From Endomychus coccineus (lineage: Eukaryota > Arthropoda > Insecta > Coleoptera > Endomychidae), in the NCBI GenBank assembly GCA_958510875.1, contig OY294067.1, positions 194,687,322 through 194,751,321 of the forward strand: DNA of 64,000 nt. The letters are read 5' to 3'. A model generated the notes under the pieces. The model was given only the letters and a program-made list of their open reading frames with translations, did no database searches and had not been told where the DNA came from. The position numbers were made by a program, and so were the translations under genes. Positions 44,041 through 54,060 of this stretch are shown here, one piece after another; the stretch's first letter is position 1, and every line of letters begins with the position of its first letter.

Positions 44041-44115
<75 letters not shown>
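44041..44115. repeat. (TA)n microsatellite
   Basis: About 37 TA units between the hammerhead-like palindrome and the tRNA-bearing palindrome. Confidence 0.95.
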
Positions 44116-44118
<3 letters not shown>

Positions 44119-44251
44119 TTTAAAGTTTCTTTGCCTAATTGGCCACTATCGTGTATGTAACTTAAGAGATATAGAATTAAATTTTCTGGATTATGAAGAT
44201 AACTCAGATAATTTAACATAGGATTATAAAGATGAATAAACGTAAAAGATT

Positions 44252-44327
44252 GAACCATAGGCGGGATTCGAACCCACATTTCTGGATTTCTAGTCCAGGG
44301 TGTTTACCAATTACACCACTTCGGTCC
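44252..44327 (-). tRNA. tRNA-like gene, anticodon AGA (Ser-like), left arm
   Basis: The exact complement of the copy at 44548-44623, with the same features. The downstream TTTT for Pol III termination is also mirrored. Confidence 0.55.
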
Positions 44328-44547
44328 TGTTAGATTTTTATATTTTTGTAGATATAAACCTCTGAAAGGATAGTAGATCATTGATGAACACAATGCGATT
44401 CGATGCCCTACCTTCAAAAAACGACTGAACTTCAGATGAATGTGCGTGAATAGTTGATCTATGGTAGGGCATCGAATCGCATTGTGTTCATCAATGATCT
44501 ACTATCCTTTCAGAGGTTTATATCTACAAAAATATAAAAATCTAACA

Positions 44548-44623
44548 GGACCGAAGTGGTGTAATTGGTAAACACCCTGGACTAGAAATCCAGAAATGTG
44601 GGTTCGAATCCCGCCTATGGTTC
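44548..44623 (+). tRNA. tRNA-like gene, anticodon AGA (Ser-like), right arm
   Basis: At 76 nt it has the size of a tRNA. The acceptor GGACCGA pairs with the 3' end TATGGTTC (two G-U pairs, one mismatch). The D arm is GGTG / CACC with TAATTGGTAAA. The anticodon arm CTGGA-CTAGAAA-TCCAG gives AGA, reading Ser UCU. The T arm is GTGGG-TTCGAAT-CCCGC. The B box GGTTCGAATCC is perfect and a TTTT stop lies 5-8 nt downstream. However, the variable loop is only a few bases, whereas eukaryotic tRNA-Ser has a long variable arm, and U8 is absent. It is either a tRNA-derived repeat or a pseudo-tRNA; it is not a standard tRNA-Ser. Confidence 0.6.
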
Positions 44624-44714
44624 AATCTTTTACGTTTATTCATCTTTATAATCCTATGTTAAATTATCTGAGTTATCTTCATAATCCAGAAAATTTAATT
44701 CTATATCTCTTAAG

Positions 44715-44715
<1 letters not shown>

Positions 44716-44757
<42 letters not shown>
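44716..44757. repeat. (TA)n microsatellite
   Basis: About 18 TA units follow the outer end of the right tRNA palindrome arm. Confidence 0.9.
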
Positions 44758-44758
<1 letters not shown>

Positions 44759-45002
44759 TTATCAAGTTGGCTGAATCAAATTATTTTCGAAATGAAACAA
44801 ATAACAAAATCTAACCTCAGGGAATTTATACAAGTCTATAAAAAACCATTGTAACGAAAATAGTGCGGATATTAATATGATAACTTCAGTAAAATCAAAT
44901 TCAGGACACATATTAAACTATGTTAAAGAAATAGCAAATGAATCCAACCGTTACTATTCTAATCTTGGGATGAAAGTAGCAAATAATGTAAAAACGACAC
45001 AA

Positions 45003-46297
45003 TATACAGGGTGTCCCAGGTTTTAGTAGCAGAACTTCAACAGTCGATAGAAAATTTGATTTTGAGAAGAAAATTCTCAATAACATATATGCACAGACGC
45101 TTAGTTTTCGAGATACAGGGTGTTGAAATTGTAAAAAAAATTTCGTTTCTAGCGAATATCTCCGGAACCGTTTATCGTACAGAAAACAGCTTTCGCAAGC
45201 ATTTTGTACTCATAGTAAGCTATGTTCTGCGTAATAAAATGTTTTTTTTGCTATGAGTGGTGAAGATTTTGAAGGAGTAGTTGGTGTTTTTCTCCCCAAC
45301 TTTTACGCCACTGGAAAAAGTACGGTTTTGAGACAACCATTTGAGCCGCCAATGTTTTCTACACGAAAAAGGTTGGTCATAAGCTCTAAAGTTGACCGTT
45401 TTCGAGAAAAATCAGCTCTTATGTTGAAAAACATGGTCAATTTTTGATTTTGTTACTTGTTCTAACGTTTGAATAAATTTTGTCCAATTAGTAAGAATTG
45501 ACCATATCTCCGGAACTGTTTATCGTACAGAAAACAGCTTCTGTAAGCATTTTACACTCATAGTAAGCTATGTTCTGTGCGATAGAAAAATTTTTTTTAG
45601 TCATAGCTGGTGAAGATTTTGAAGGGGTAGTGGGTGTTTTTCTCCTCAACTTTCACGCCACTGGAAAAAGTACGGTTTCGAGACAACCATTTGAACCGCC
45701 AATGTTTTTTTCACAAAAAAGGTACTCTGATCATAAGCTCTAAAGTTGACCGTTTTCGAGAGAAATCAACTTTTATGTTGAAAAACATGGTCAATTCTTA
45801 CTAATTAAACAAAATTTATTCAAACGTTAGAACAAGTAACAAAACCAAAAAATTGACCATGTTTTTCAACATAAAAGTTGATTTTTCTCGAAAACGGTCA
45901 ACTTTAGAGCTTAGAACCAAGAATACCTTTTTTGTGCAGAAAATATTGGCGGTTTGAACGGTTGTCTCTAAACCTTACTTCTTTCAGTGGCGTAGAAGTT
46001 GGAGAGAAAAACACTCACTACCCCTTCAAAATCTCCACCAATCATGACTAAAAAAAAAAATTTTTATCGCACAGAACATAGCTTACCATGAGTAGAAATT
46101 GCTTGCAAAAGCTGTTTTCTGTACGATAAACGGTTTCGGAGATATTTGCAGGAAACGAAATTTTCTTTTCAAGTTCAACACCCTGTATCTAAAAATTACG
46201 CGTCTGGGCATATATATTAATGGGAACTTTTTTCTCAAAATCAAATTTTCTATCGACTGTTGGAGTTCTGCTACTAAAACCTGGGACACTCTGTATA
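45003..46297. mobile_element. inverted-repeat element with TATACAGGGTGT ends (mariner-like MITE)
   Basis: The ends are TATACAGGGTGTCCCAGGTT and AACCTGGGACACTCTGTATA, with flanking TA. The right arm (about 480 bp) mirrors the left; the left arm is longer (about 810 bp) because a block of about 340 bp is duplicated in tandem (CTCCGGAACCGTTTATCGTA at about 45168 and CTCCGGAACTGTTTATCGTA at about 45510). The centre lies near 45815. There is no transposase. TA target use and the ends are compatible with Tc1/mariner-type mobilisation. Single-arm relatives lie at 30711-31160 and perhaps at the end of the transposase unit at 1.1 kb. Confidence 0.8.
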
Positions 46298-46379
46298 CAT
46301 AAGGATATACCAACTATTAAGAACACACTTATTTTGGAAACTGTCACTCAAATCAAAATACAAAATCATATTCAGGAAC

Positions 46380-47420
46380 TAAAGGAACTAAAAGGATAAA
46401 AAACTGAGTATCACTAATGAATTACTAAAAAAAAATTCGAAGATTCAACACAAGATGCCACTGAAATTATTCCGTCACTTTGTATATTTGTTGACTTGGC
46501 AAAAGCGTTTGACACTGAGTCACTGTATTTTGCTAGCGAAATTGGAACACTTCAGTATCAGAGGCCTAGCGCATTATCAATTTCGAAGTTATTCAAGCAA
46601 TCGAAAACAATATAATCAATAACTCCTTAAGTACATCGAAAACCGTTCAATGTGTCGTAGCACAAGGGACTATTTTAGATCTAATTCTTTTTACAATATG
46701 TATTAATGATTTACTAATGTTACCAATTAAGGTACAGTAGTTTCCTTCCGAGCACTCACTTGTGAAAAACTTAAACAATTGGCTGAAATCGAGTTTTTTA
46801 TTATAAAAAGCTGGATTGTCAACTATCTTCTACCCCTAAACATTGATAAAACCATATATCTTTTATTTTCCTCTTATATCAACAGATAACCAAATTATCA
46901 TGACCTTACGATAAATGAAGATTTGAAAATTAAACCTGTGAATTCAATCAAATATTTAGGAATCATTACATAAAAACATTTAAGATGGAATTTACAAATA
47001 AATAATTCAATAAACAAAATCAGAGGTTTTTATTACATAGATTCAATTTTTAAATATTACGAAACTTAAAATATTATACTACAAATTATGGTTTGTACCT
47101 CTTATGAGTAAGAGCGACCCAGACGCATTGTATTCTTTTGCAAGAGAAACAAGTAAAGATGTGTAATGGGTTGTATCCATAAACTTATTATACTGAAGAG
47201 ACAGAATTTGTTTACATTTAAACACGATCAGACATTGCCAAATTCTGGTCCACTCAATTCACTGTATGTAACTAATATGGCCTACTGGCTGTTGCCAGAT
47301 TATAATTATCGGATATTTAAATTTTTAATATTAAACCGTTCCATTCCATTGCCATTATTTGTTCAGAAAACGAAACCTCGCGCATCTTTCGTGGTTCTGT
47401 ACTAGTAAATTTGACAACTC
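46380..47420 (+). pseudogene. non-LTR retrotransposon reverse transcriptase (Jockey-like), decayed
   Basis: Readable blocks in shifting frames are FVDLAKAFDT (RT motif A, about 46488-46515), SHCILLAKLEHFSIRGLAH, VAQGTILDLILFTICINDLL (from GVPQGTILGP...), then SFRALTC where YADD/FADD should be, and LLPLNIDKT followed by NSIKYLGII and HLRWNLQIN. The order and spacing match Jockey-type elements. The catalytic Asp pair is lost and many shifts are present, so this is a dead copy. The RT would have copied element RNA at the chromosomal nick. Confidence 0.75.
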
Positions 47421-50090
47421 CCGTATTTCTCATAGCCATATGAGCGATGTTGCCTCATAAGTGGTTCCAAGTTTTCAAGAGTATTTTATAGCGTTTTTTG
47501 TAATTTTTATTAGTTATCTGTGAAATTAAGTGTGGATTGTTGAACAATATGGTTCGTAAGTGCCAATCGTGCAAAAAACTGGACTTTTTAAGCCTTGATG
47601 TTTTGTTAACTATATCCAGTGCAGTAGTGGTATCAAAATAAACATACTTGATTGCAATTTCAAAGATTTTGTCGATGAACATATTTTGGACCGCTTATAT
47701 GTACTAATAGCTCTGATTACACGAAATTGATGTGATCACTGAAGTCAAACAATCACCTCATTACACATACTGGTAACTGCCCATCAAAGTGCATATTCAA
47801 ATATAAAATGTATAAGTAGAAATTATTTCAATTTATGAAAACAATTAGAGTTTTATGAATGAGATGTTGCGTCTCCTTAGGATAATAAGTGTATGGTTGG
47901 TTGTATCTAGCAATATGCGATGCTTGTTTGCCGATTGACTCATTTTATTTGAGACAGTAATTCGCTATAAAAGCACGGTTGTACATTGAATTTTTGGTAA
48001 CTCGAAAATGAATTTACAGTACCTGCTTCAATTCAGATATACCTCTAGCACTAACTTTAGATGATTATTATATGCTTATCACACAACTGCTTGGGAATGC
48101 AACACATAATGGTCTAGCTAGATGTGTGATTGGCTCATTAAATCACTATACACAACTGATTCAAACTCAATCTGTATATGTCGCTTAGGCAAGAATGTCT
48201 TCTATGCATGTCAGGTGGAGAAAGCCATATTATCAGTATTCCATGATTTTTATGTTTTCTAGATATTGGATGAGCTCGATGTTGATTGCTTTTCTCATTA
48301 CTTTAGAGATTACATAGTATTACGATAGGTATATAGTTATTGAGAAGGTTCTCTTCAGTTTCTTTAAAATTATAATTTTTAAATATTTTGATACACGAGT
48401 GGAAAACCCATTACGTTCGAATTATATCAGAGCCAGCGGTAGAATCTTGGGAGAGGAGGCATTGACATTTTTTTGATTCTATCATATATTCCAGTTGGAA
48501 GGCGACGCACCAATTTGTATATGGGGGTAAACAATCTGCCATGAGCTGGAGTTTACTCAGAGACCTTTTTGGAACTAAAACCAAGCAGAGTGCGCTGACA
48601 AATTGTATAATCTGTATTAATTTGTTGTATTTTTATTTCGTACAACTTCGTCTTAAATCGTTAAATGGAACTTGAACGTTCGCAGTTTTTTGAATAAGAC
48701 GATTTGGACATACGATAATCAATGTTTTCGAAATTAAAATCTATAGATACGGTATCATATTAGTCAAAGCGACTTCAATCTTTTGTTAAGTTTCATGTAT
48801 CGTTTTGATCAACGTATTGGAACTAATGTCACGGTTGAGGAATGTAGACGTATGGAACAAAGGAGCGCATAATATTCAACATATATTTTTGTTGCTCAGC
48901 ATGAGATCAGTATGATCAATTAATCAATACAGTTGAATGAATGATTACTGTATCCCTTGTTGTTCCTAAAATTTGGACCATATATTATCAGGTGGAACAA
49001 CCAGTGGACCGTAACTTTATACGTGTGAATTGAATTTCATGTAGATATGCCCCATAACCACCCAGTCAAGAATGCATATTTATTATTTCTGATTTAATTT
49101 TTTTAATTTAAGATAACCCTCGAACAAGAAATACTAGTGATGAAGAAACTGCTAAGTTGGATGGAAATGCATCATCAGATCCATCACTCACGAGTTCCCG
49201 AATTAGCAGTAGAACTTTTAAAAGATATACATTTATCCGATTTGGTAAACGCTGCAATAATCGAGAAAACGGATAATAACGGTTTTCGAAAATATTTCAG
49301 AACACAAGTCATATTTATGAATAATTTCTTGCAGAAAACGTTTGATTCCAGACAAATTAGAAGTAACTTTGAGTCGAAGTGCTCCGTGTTTGTAATCGAA
49401 TCCTTGGAAAATGAATAATATGATTATGTACGATATGAAGATGTCATTCCAATTTTATTGTCTCATCATCAAATTTGATAACTTCAAAGAGAAAATTTTA
49501 TGGAAAATAATTCAAAATAGGTTCTTCTAAGTTAGTAAAGGAAATTATTTATTTTCAATTGGGCCTACTACCGGAATAACTTCGATTCACTTTCAATTGC
49601 AATAAAAATGTTCAAAGAAACCTAGTTTTGTACAGTATGTATAGAAACTGCTTATAAAATGAAATTGAATGTAAGTATTTAAGCTGTGGTATCATCACAT
49701 TTGTTTTAAAATGCAACTAGCCACTTTCATTTTCATTTGGGTAAAGCTCTTTCAAATTGATCTATAATCAGCCATTATTTGTTATTTTAACAGTAAATAA
49801 TAACATAGTTTAAAATTTGAAAAATATCAATTTAACGAAAGCATTCGAATACGTAAAAAAATAAATGACGGCTCGTTATAAAGTTATTCAATTGAAGAAT
49901 AAAATTCGCCTAATTTTTATTCCGTGAGTAGTTTCTGACCTTACAATATTTCAAGTTAAATTATACGTATACGTATAGGAAGTGTTGTGAATCTATAATA
50001 TAATACAAGCAATGTGTGCTAGTTTAGTTACATACCAATCATAATTTTTTGTTGCCAGTTGTTTAGCTCATTTTTCTCTGTGTTTTGCAT
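47421..50090. other. AT-rich sequence, no supported gene
   Basis: The longest frame is 93 codons (49137-49418, plus), rich in polar residues. It has no recognisable domain and no clear splice or polyA context. It may be chance. Confidence 0.4.
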
Positions 50091-50091
50091 G

Positions 50092-50093
<2 letters not shown>

Positions 50094-50165
<72 letters not shown>

Positions 50166-50166
50166 T
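50094..50166. repeat. (TA)n microsatellite
   Basis: About 33 TA units ending directly at the palindrome that starts TGTAGAACTGG. Confidence 0.95.
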
Positions 50167-50231
50167 ATGTAGAACTGGATTCTCGGGTATTGATCCGCGT
50201 TGTGTGGTCTCGGTCCTCAAAAGGACCAATT

Positions 50232-50273
50232 TCACGACGTTTCGGCAAAGTCGCATTTGCCATCTTCAGGTGA
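50232..50273 (-). ncRNA. hammerhead-ribozyme-like motif, family 1, copy 3a
   Basis: All core elements are as in copy 2a: CUGAAGA, an extra U, GGCAAA/UUUGCC stem, GAAAC, GUC and UCAC/GUGA. Confidence 0.65.
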
Positions 50274-50332
50274 TTCGACCGTAGAGTCTGGAAAATCTAG
50301 TTCGCCTAGATTTTCCAGACTCTACGGTCGAA

Positions 50333-50374
50333 TCACCTGAAGATGGCAAATGCGACTTTGCCGAAACGTCGTGA
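50333..50374 (+). ncRNA. hammerhead-ribozyme-like motif, family 1, copy 3b
   Basis: Right-arm copy: UCAC 50333-50336, CUGAAGA 50337-50343, extra U 50344, stem II 50345-50350 with 50357-50362, GAAA 50363-50366, CGUC 50367-50370, GUGA 50371-50374. It is identical in core to copy 2b. Confidence 0.65.
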
Positions 50375-50460
50375 AATTGGTCCTTTTGAGGACCGAAACC
50401 ACACAACGCGGATCAATACCCGAGAATTCAGTTCTACATATATATATATATATTTGCATG

Positions 50461-50492
<32 letters not shown>

Positions 50493-50577
50493 ACGGAAGT
50501 AGAGTTAAAAAACTGAAAATTTTGGAAACAACTAAAAGATGTTTTCCTTGAGGTTGCAGTCAATGGGAATGACCATA

Positions 50578-50593
50578 TACATATATATATATA

Positions 50594-50683
<90 letters not shown>
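50578..50683. repeat. (TA)n microsatellite ending inside a tRNA-like sequence
   Basis: A long TA run passes directly into GTGGTGTAATTGG of the tRNA-like unit, replacing its acceptor 5' strand. Confidence 0.95.
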
Positions 50684-50686
<3 letters not shown>

Positions 50687-50838
50687 GTGTAATTGGTAAA
50701 CACCCTGGACTAGAAATCCAGAAATGTGGGTTCGAATCCCGCCTATGGTTCAATCTTTTACGTTTATTCATCTTTATAATCCTATGTTAAATTATCTAAG
50801 TTATCTTCATAATTCAGAAAATTTAATTCTATATCTCT

Positions 50839-50840
<2 letters not shown>
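50684..50840 (+). pseudogene. 5'-truncated tRNA-like copy with its downstream arm sequence
   Basis: From the D arm onwards (50684-50751) the tRNA-like sequence is identical to 44548-44623. It is followed by the same downstream sequence (CAATCTTTTACGTTTATTCA and on to TATATCTCTTA) up to the next (TA)n at about 50845. The acceptor 5' strand is missing, so a functional tRNA is not possible. Confidence 0.8.

Positions 50841-50844
<4 letters not shown>

Positions 50845-50922
<78 letters not shown>
50845..50922. repeat. (TA)n microsatellite
   Basis: About 38 TA units between the tRNA-like copy and the next palindrome. Confidence 0.95.
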
Positions 50923-50925
<3 letters not shown>

Positions 50926-50948
50926 TTTTGGATATTCAATTGGGTTTT

Positions 50949-51118
50949 AGGTTCAGTATTCAATGAAAAATTACTCTGTTAACGTTTCGGTGGTAGATCT
51001 CCACCTTTTTCAGAAACTTTTAATATATAAAACTTAAAATTAAAAGTTTTTGAAAAAGATGCAGATCTACCACCGAAACGTTAACAAAGTAATTTTTCAT
51101 TGAATACTGAACCTAAGA
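50949..51118. mobile_element. second palindrome family with hammerhead-like arms
   Basis: The left arm TTAGGTTCAGTATTCAATG and GTTAACGTTTCGGTGG through CTTTTTCAGAAACTTTTA mirrors the right arm, from TAAAAGTTTTTGAAAAAGAT to CATTGAATACTGAACCTAA. The centre is at about 51033, in ATATATAAAACTTAAAAT. It abuts (TA)n upstream and the probable copia LTR downstream. Its sequence is unrelated to the TGTAGAACTGG family but has the same architecture. Confidence 0.7.
50975..51016 (-). ncRNA. hammerhead-ribozyme-like motif, family 3 (degenerate)
   Basis: The minus strand reads CUGAAAA, an extra A, stem II GGUGG / CCACC (perfect) closing AGAUCUA, then GAAAC and GUUA. G8 of the CUGANGA core is replaced by A, which should abolish or weaken catalysis. 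The mirror copy at 51048-51087 has UUGA and a weakened stem (GAUGC), so it is more decayed. Confidence 0.4.
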
Positions 51119-51324
51119 CTGTGAAATATGTAACACCGCTCTATTGCTTATTCACTTAATCATTGGTTGCACTTCTCATCAAAACATAGATGTAGAAACA
51201 TAGTATTAATAAATTTAAAAAAACTAAGTTAATTGTGTAATAATAAATAAGAGCTTGTCAAAATAAATTCAATAATAAACACTCGAAATATCCATTGGTG
51301 TAATTTAATAATTAAAAACTCAGA

Positions 51325-51338
51325 GGTTATGGGCCCAG
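51325..51338 (+). promoter_or_regulatory. copia-type primer binding site (internal initiator tRNA-Met)
   Basis: GGTTATGGGCCCAG is complementary to the anticodon-stem region of initiator tRNA-Met, the half-tRNA primer known for Drosophila copia. It lies three bases after the presumed LTR end. Confidence 0.85.
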
Positions 51339-51440
51339 AATTCGCATCGTGAGGAAATACGTGATTAAAAATTCTTCTCGGGAAAAGTGCAAAATTGTAT
51401 GGAAATAAGCGTACTGCGCTAGAGTCGAATTAATCTCAGT

Positions 51441-52073
51441 ATGACGACAGAAAACCGAGTTTCAGTGACTACAGGTATAAAACAATTCGATGGAGAAGGG
51501 TTCTACGCCTGGAAGATTCGAATATACGCAGCCTTGGAAGAATTGGGCATACAGACAGTAATCAGTAATGAATGGAGAGAAATGAATGATAAGTTGTTTG
51601 GACCTGCAAACAGGAAAGCCAAGAATGTGATGATTCAATGTTTGCACGATCGCATCCTTCATAGCGTTCATGTCAAAGTAAATGCAAAGGACATCATGAA
51701 CTGTCTTGAAAAAACGTACTCTCGTTCCGGACTTTCAGGAAAGATTGAACTGAAAACGAAATTAAATAACTTAAAATTCAAAAGTGAACCGCTGACAGCG
51801 TACTTTGCAGAGTTCGACCGAATAGTGACCAATTTAGTAAATGCAGGAGCGAATCTAACGGATCAGGAAATGGTTGTAATTCTCTTAGGCGGAATGCCGA
51901 GATCTTATAACCCAATAACTGCATCTTTAGATATTTTACTGTCAAATGAATCCGGAGGAATTGATATTCAGTTTGTGAAGAACAAATTGTTGTTGGAGGA
52001 ATCAAGACAACTAAAACAACAAAGACATGAAAGCGTACCGTCCGCTTTCGTCGGTCACATAAGTGGACGCTGA
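51441..52073 (+). CDS. copia Gag (ends at a premature stop)
   Basis: The 210-residue protein begins MTTENRVSVTTGIKQFDGEG and continues FYAWKIRIYAALEELGI, LEKTYSRSGLSGKIELKTKL and VVILLGGMPRSYNPITASLD, the copia gag (UBN2-type) fold. In copia the frame runs on into a CCHC knuckle and pol. Here a TGA at 52071-52073 stops it, while the same frame continues with CYKCNSYGHKRNDC (CX2CX4HX4C) at 52125-52166. Gag would coat the RNA in virus-like particles. Codons after the stop remain in phase for over 1 kb, so the stop is a recent point change. Confidence 0.85.
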   Translation: MTTENRVSVTTGIKQFDGEGFYAWKIRIYAALEELGIQTVISNEWREMNDKLFGPANRKAKNVMIQCLHDRILHSVHVKVNAKDIMNCLEKTYSRSGLSGKIELKTKLNNLKFKSEPLTAYFAEFDRIVTNLVNAGANLTDQEMVVILLGGMPRSYNPITASLDILLSNESGGIDIQFVKNKLLLEESRQLKQQRHESVPSAFVGHISGR

Positions 52074-52304
52074 AACCAGAGAAAATTTAAAAACATTACT
52101 TTTGATAATACTTTCAAGTACAAATGCTATAAGTGCAATTCATATGGACACAAAAGAAATGACTGCCCATATAACAATACGGAAAAGTGGAAATCTAGTA
52201 GTGGTGGGAATTCTCGAACTCCAGTGCGTGGTGGTTTTACTTAAAACTCAAGGTCTACAATTTATAATACAAGTAATAATCGAACGATTACGGCTCATGC
52301 AGAA
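52074..52304 (+). pseudogene. copia gag zinc knuckle segment between two stops
   Basis: In phase with gag, the knuckle CYKCNSYGHKRNDC (52125-52166) is followed by NNTEKWKSSSGGNSRTPVRG and then a TAA at 52242-52244. The next residues lead into the protease frame. Confidence 0.8.
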
Positions 52305-53162
52305 GTGGAGGAAATGGAAAATGTTGAAGAAATTGCTTTTGGTTGTATATCAGAAAACTCGAAAATTGCAGAAGAACTGGTAGAAAGTGGATATTCTCTG
52401 ACGATTGAGTATCTCGTCGATTCTGGTGCAAGTGATCATCTTATCAGCGGTGAGAAGTATCTAACAGATGTTGAAGAACTCCAGACTCCAATCAACATCC
52501 GAGTGGCAAAGGAAAGACAGTCTCTACAGGCCATCAAGAGAGGTTCACTACGGACGACAGCATGTAAGCTTACAAATGTATTGTATGTTCCAAATTTAAG
52601 GTGCAACCTTCTGTCTGTTCCAAAAATGGGAAGTGCAGGTTTAGAAATAATTTTCAAAGATTCTAAGATTTTTGTACTCAATGAAGAAAAGAAGGTCTTT
52701 TTGGAAGGTATGAAGAAAGGTTCCATGTTTACAATCAGATTCAAAATAAAAGATTTTGATAACAGTCACAGTGCAGCTTTCAAGGCTTATTCAGTAACAA
52801 ATGATAGTTTGCTTTGGCACCGTAGGCTAGGTCATACATCTGCTAATAAATTGAAAATCATGTTTGAAAAAGGGTTAATTGATGAAAATTCTGGTAAGAA
52901 TGCGGAAGTTCTTTGTGAACCTTGCATCAAAGGTAGACAAACAAAATATTATTGTGCTAGATATGATGGAAAAACTAATAGGTTATTAGAATTAATTCAT
53001 TCAGACGTATGCGGACTAATAACTCCCCCGTCTCATGATGGCAAACGTTATATTTTGACATTCCATGACGATTTTTCGAAATTTACTCATGTCTATTTAC
53101 TAAAACGCAAGTCAGAAGTACCTGGATGTTTCAAAGAATTTGTGAATAGGGTTACTGCTTAA
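52305..53162 (+). pseudogene. copia protease, GAG-pre-integrase and integrase N-terminal part
   Basis: The 285-residue frame is in phase with gag. Aspartic protease active site YLVDSGASDHLISG at residues 35-48; LYVPNLRCNLLSV at about 94; zinc-binding LLWHRRLGHTSANKL...CEPCIKG (His, His, Cys, Cys) at 169-211; integrase core start LLELIHSDVCGLI (first catalytic Asp) at 227-239 and DDFSKFTHVYLLKRKSE at 256-272. It ends with a TAA at 53160-53162, after which the same frame continues FRFDNGMEYMNNELLEFC (second catalytic Asp in DNG). It would process the polyprotein and integrate the element DNA. Confidence 0.85.
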
Positions 53163-53995
53163 TTTAATTCTAAAATTTCGCGGTTTAGATTCGATAACGG
53201 TATGGAATATATGAATAACGAGTTACTTGAATTTTGTAAACACAAGGAATTTCGATTGAAAATACAGTTCCGTATTGCCCGTTTCAGAACGGTAAAAGCG
53301 AAAAACTAAATAGATGTCTTGTTGAAAAGGCTAGGACATTAATTGCTGAATATTCTCTTGACCATGAATTATGGGGTGAAGCCATTTACACAGCTGCATA
53401 TATAATTACCGAATTCCAAACATTGACAAAGTAATACCAGTAAAAAGGTGGTTGGATGAAAAACCTAACTATGCAAAGCTGAAAACTTTTGGATGTCCTG
53501 CTTATTCTTCAATACCATCCGAAAAGTGTGATAGAAAATTTTGCGAAAAATCAAAATAATTGATTTTTGTTAGGTACACTATGAATGGTTTTCATTTGTG
53601 AGACTCAAATACAAGAAAAATTATCCGTTCAAGACAAGTATTTTTTCATGAAACTCAGCCTGTGAAAAATCCAGCACTAACACCTCAAACAACTGACAGA
53701 GAACAAGATGAAATTGTTTCGGATGAACTCAGTGAAAACAATACGAGAAATGACGTGAAAGACGATAACATGAAGAAGGAGGAAAGTTGGAAGAAAATGT
53801 ATCTGAAAAACGTGAGAGAAAGCCTCCCAATTGGCATAAAGATTACGAAATATCATCGTATTATGCATTCAATGCTGCTGAATGGGTTTCAAATGTTCCT
53901 AAAACAAGGAAGGAAATTTGTGGAAGACAAGATGAACATCTCTGAGAAGCTGCAATTCAGGAGGAGCTACAATCCTTGAAGTTTTTGAGGAACGT
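53163..53995 (+). pseudogene. copia integrase C-terminal region, frameshifted
   Basis: Blocks are FRFDNGMEYMNNELLEF, then (another frame) CPFQNGKSEKLNRCLVEKAR and DHELWGEAIYTAAYIIT around the last catalytic Glu, then KTFGCPAYSSIPSEKCDRKF and a Glu/Lys-rich spacer (QTTDREQDEIVSDELSENNT). At the end, AFNAAEWVSNVP and EEAIQEELQSLK-like residues correspond to the start of the RT domain, which is then lost. Confidence 0.7.
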
Positions 53996-54060
53996 TGAAA
54001 GAACTTGCGTCTCGAGCAGAATCGTGGAATCGCATTAAGGAGGAAGAATAAATTTGTGCT

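Larger units (their letters stand above)
44158..44717. mobile_element. palindrome with a tRNA-like gene in each arm
   Basis: The left arm 44158-44413 and right arm 44463-44717 are essentially exact reverse complements (centre about 44437.5). They are separated by about 49 bp of unique sequence that contains AAACGACTGAACTTCAGATG. Each arm carries a 76-bp tRNA-like sequence. (TA)n tracts lie on both outer sides. A partial copy of one arm is at 50684-50840, where (TA)n begins inside the tRNA-like part. Confidence 0.85.
50168..50438. mobile_element. Penelope-type flanking-repeat palindrome, both arms (longest copy)
   Basis: Arms of about 135 bp meet near 50303 at ATCTAGTTCGCCTAGAT. They extend the 43.8-kb copy inwards by GTAGAGTCTGGAAAATCTAG on both sides. 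Outer ends are TGTAGAACTGG and its complement. (TA)n tracts lie on both sides (50094-50166 and about 50438-50490). It has no coding capacity. Confidence 0.8.
51120..54060 (+). mobile_element. Ty1/copia retrotransposon, 3' part (RT, RNase H, 3' LTR) missing
   Basis: A probable 5' LTR of about 203 bp (TGTGAAATAT...AACTCA, 51120-51322), a copia-type primer site, gag, protease and integrase segments lie in order. After the integrase C-terminal part (to about 53995), the sequence has no RT and no second LTR. Bases 54036-54046 (AAGGAGGAAGA) could be a purine tract left beside the deletion point. The frame carries at least three stops, so the copy is dead. Confidence 0.85.

Noticed and set aside
49137..49418. 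93-codon plus-strand frame in a long gene-free interval
   Set aside because: No recognised domain or gene structure. Kept only as a remark in the interval description.
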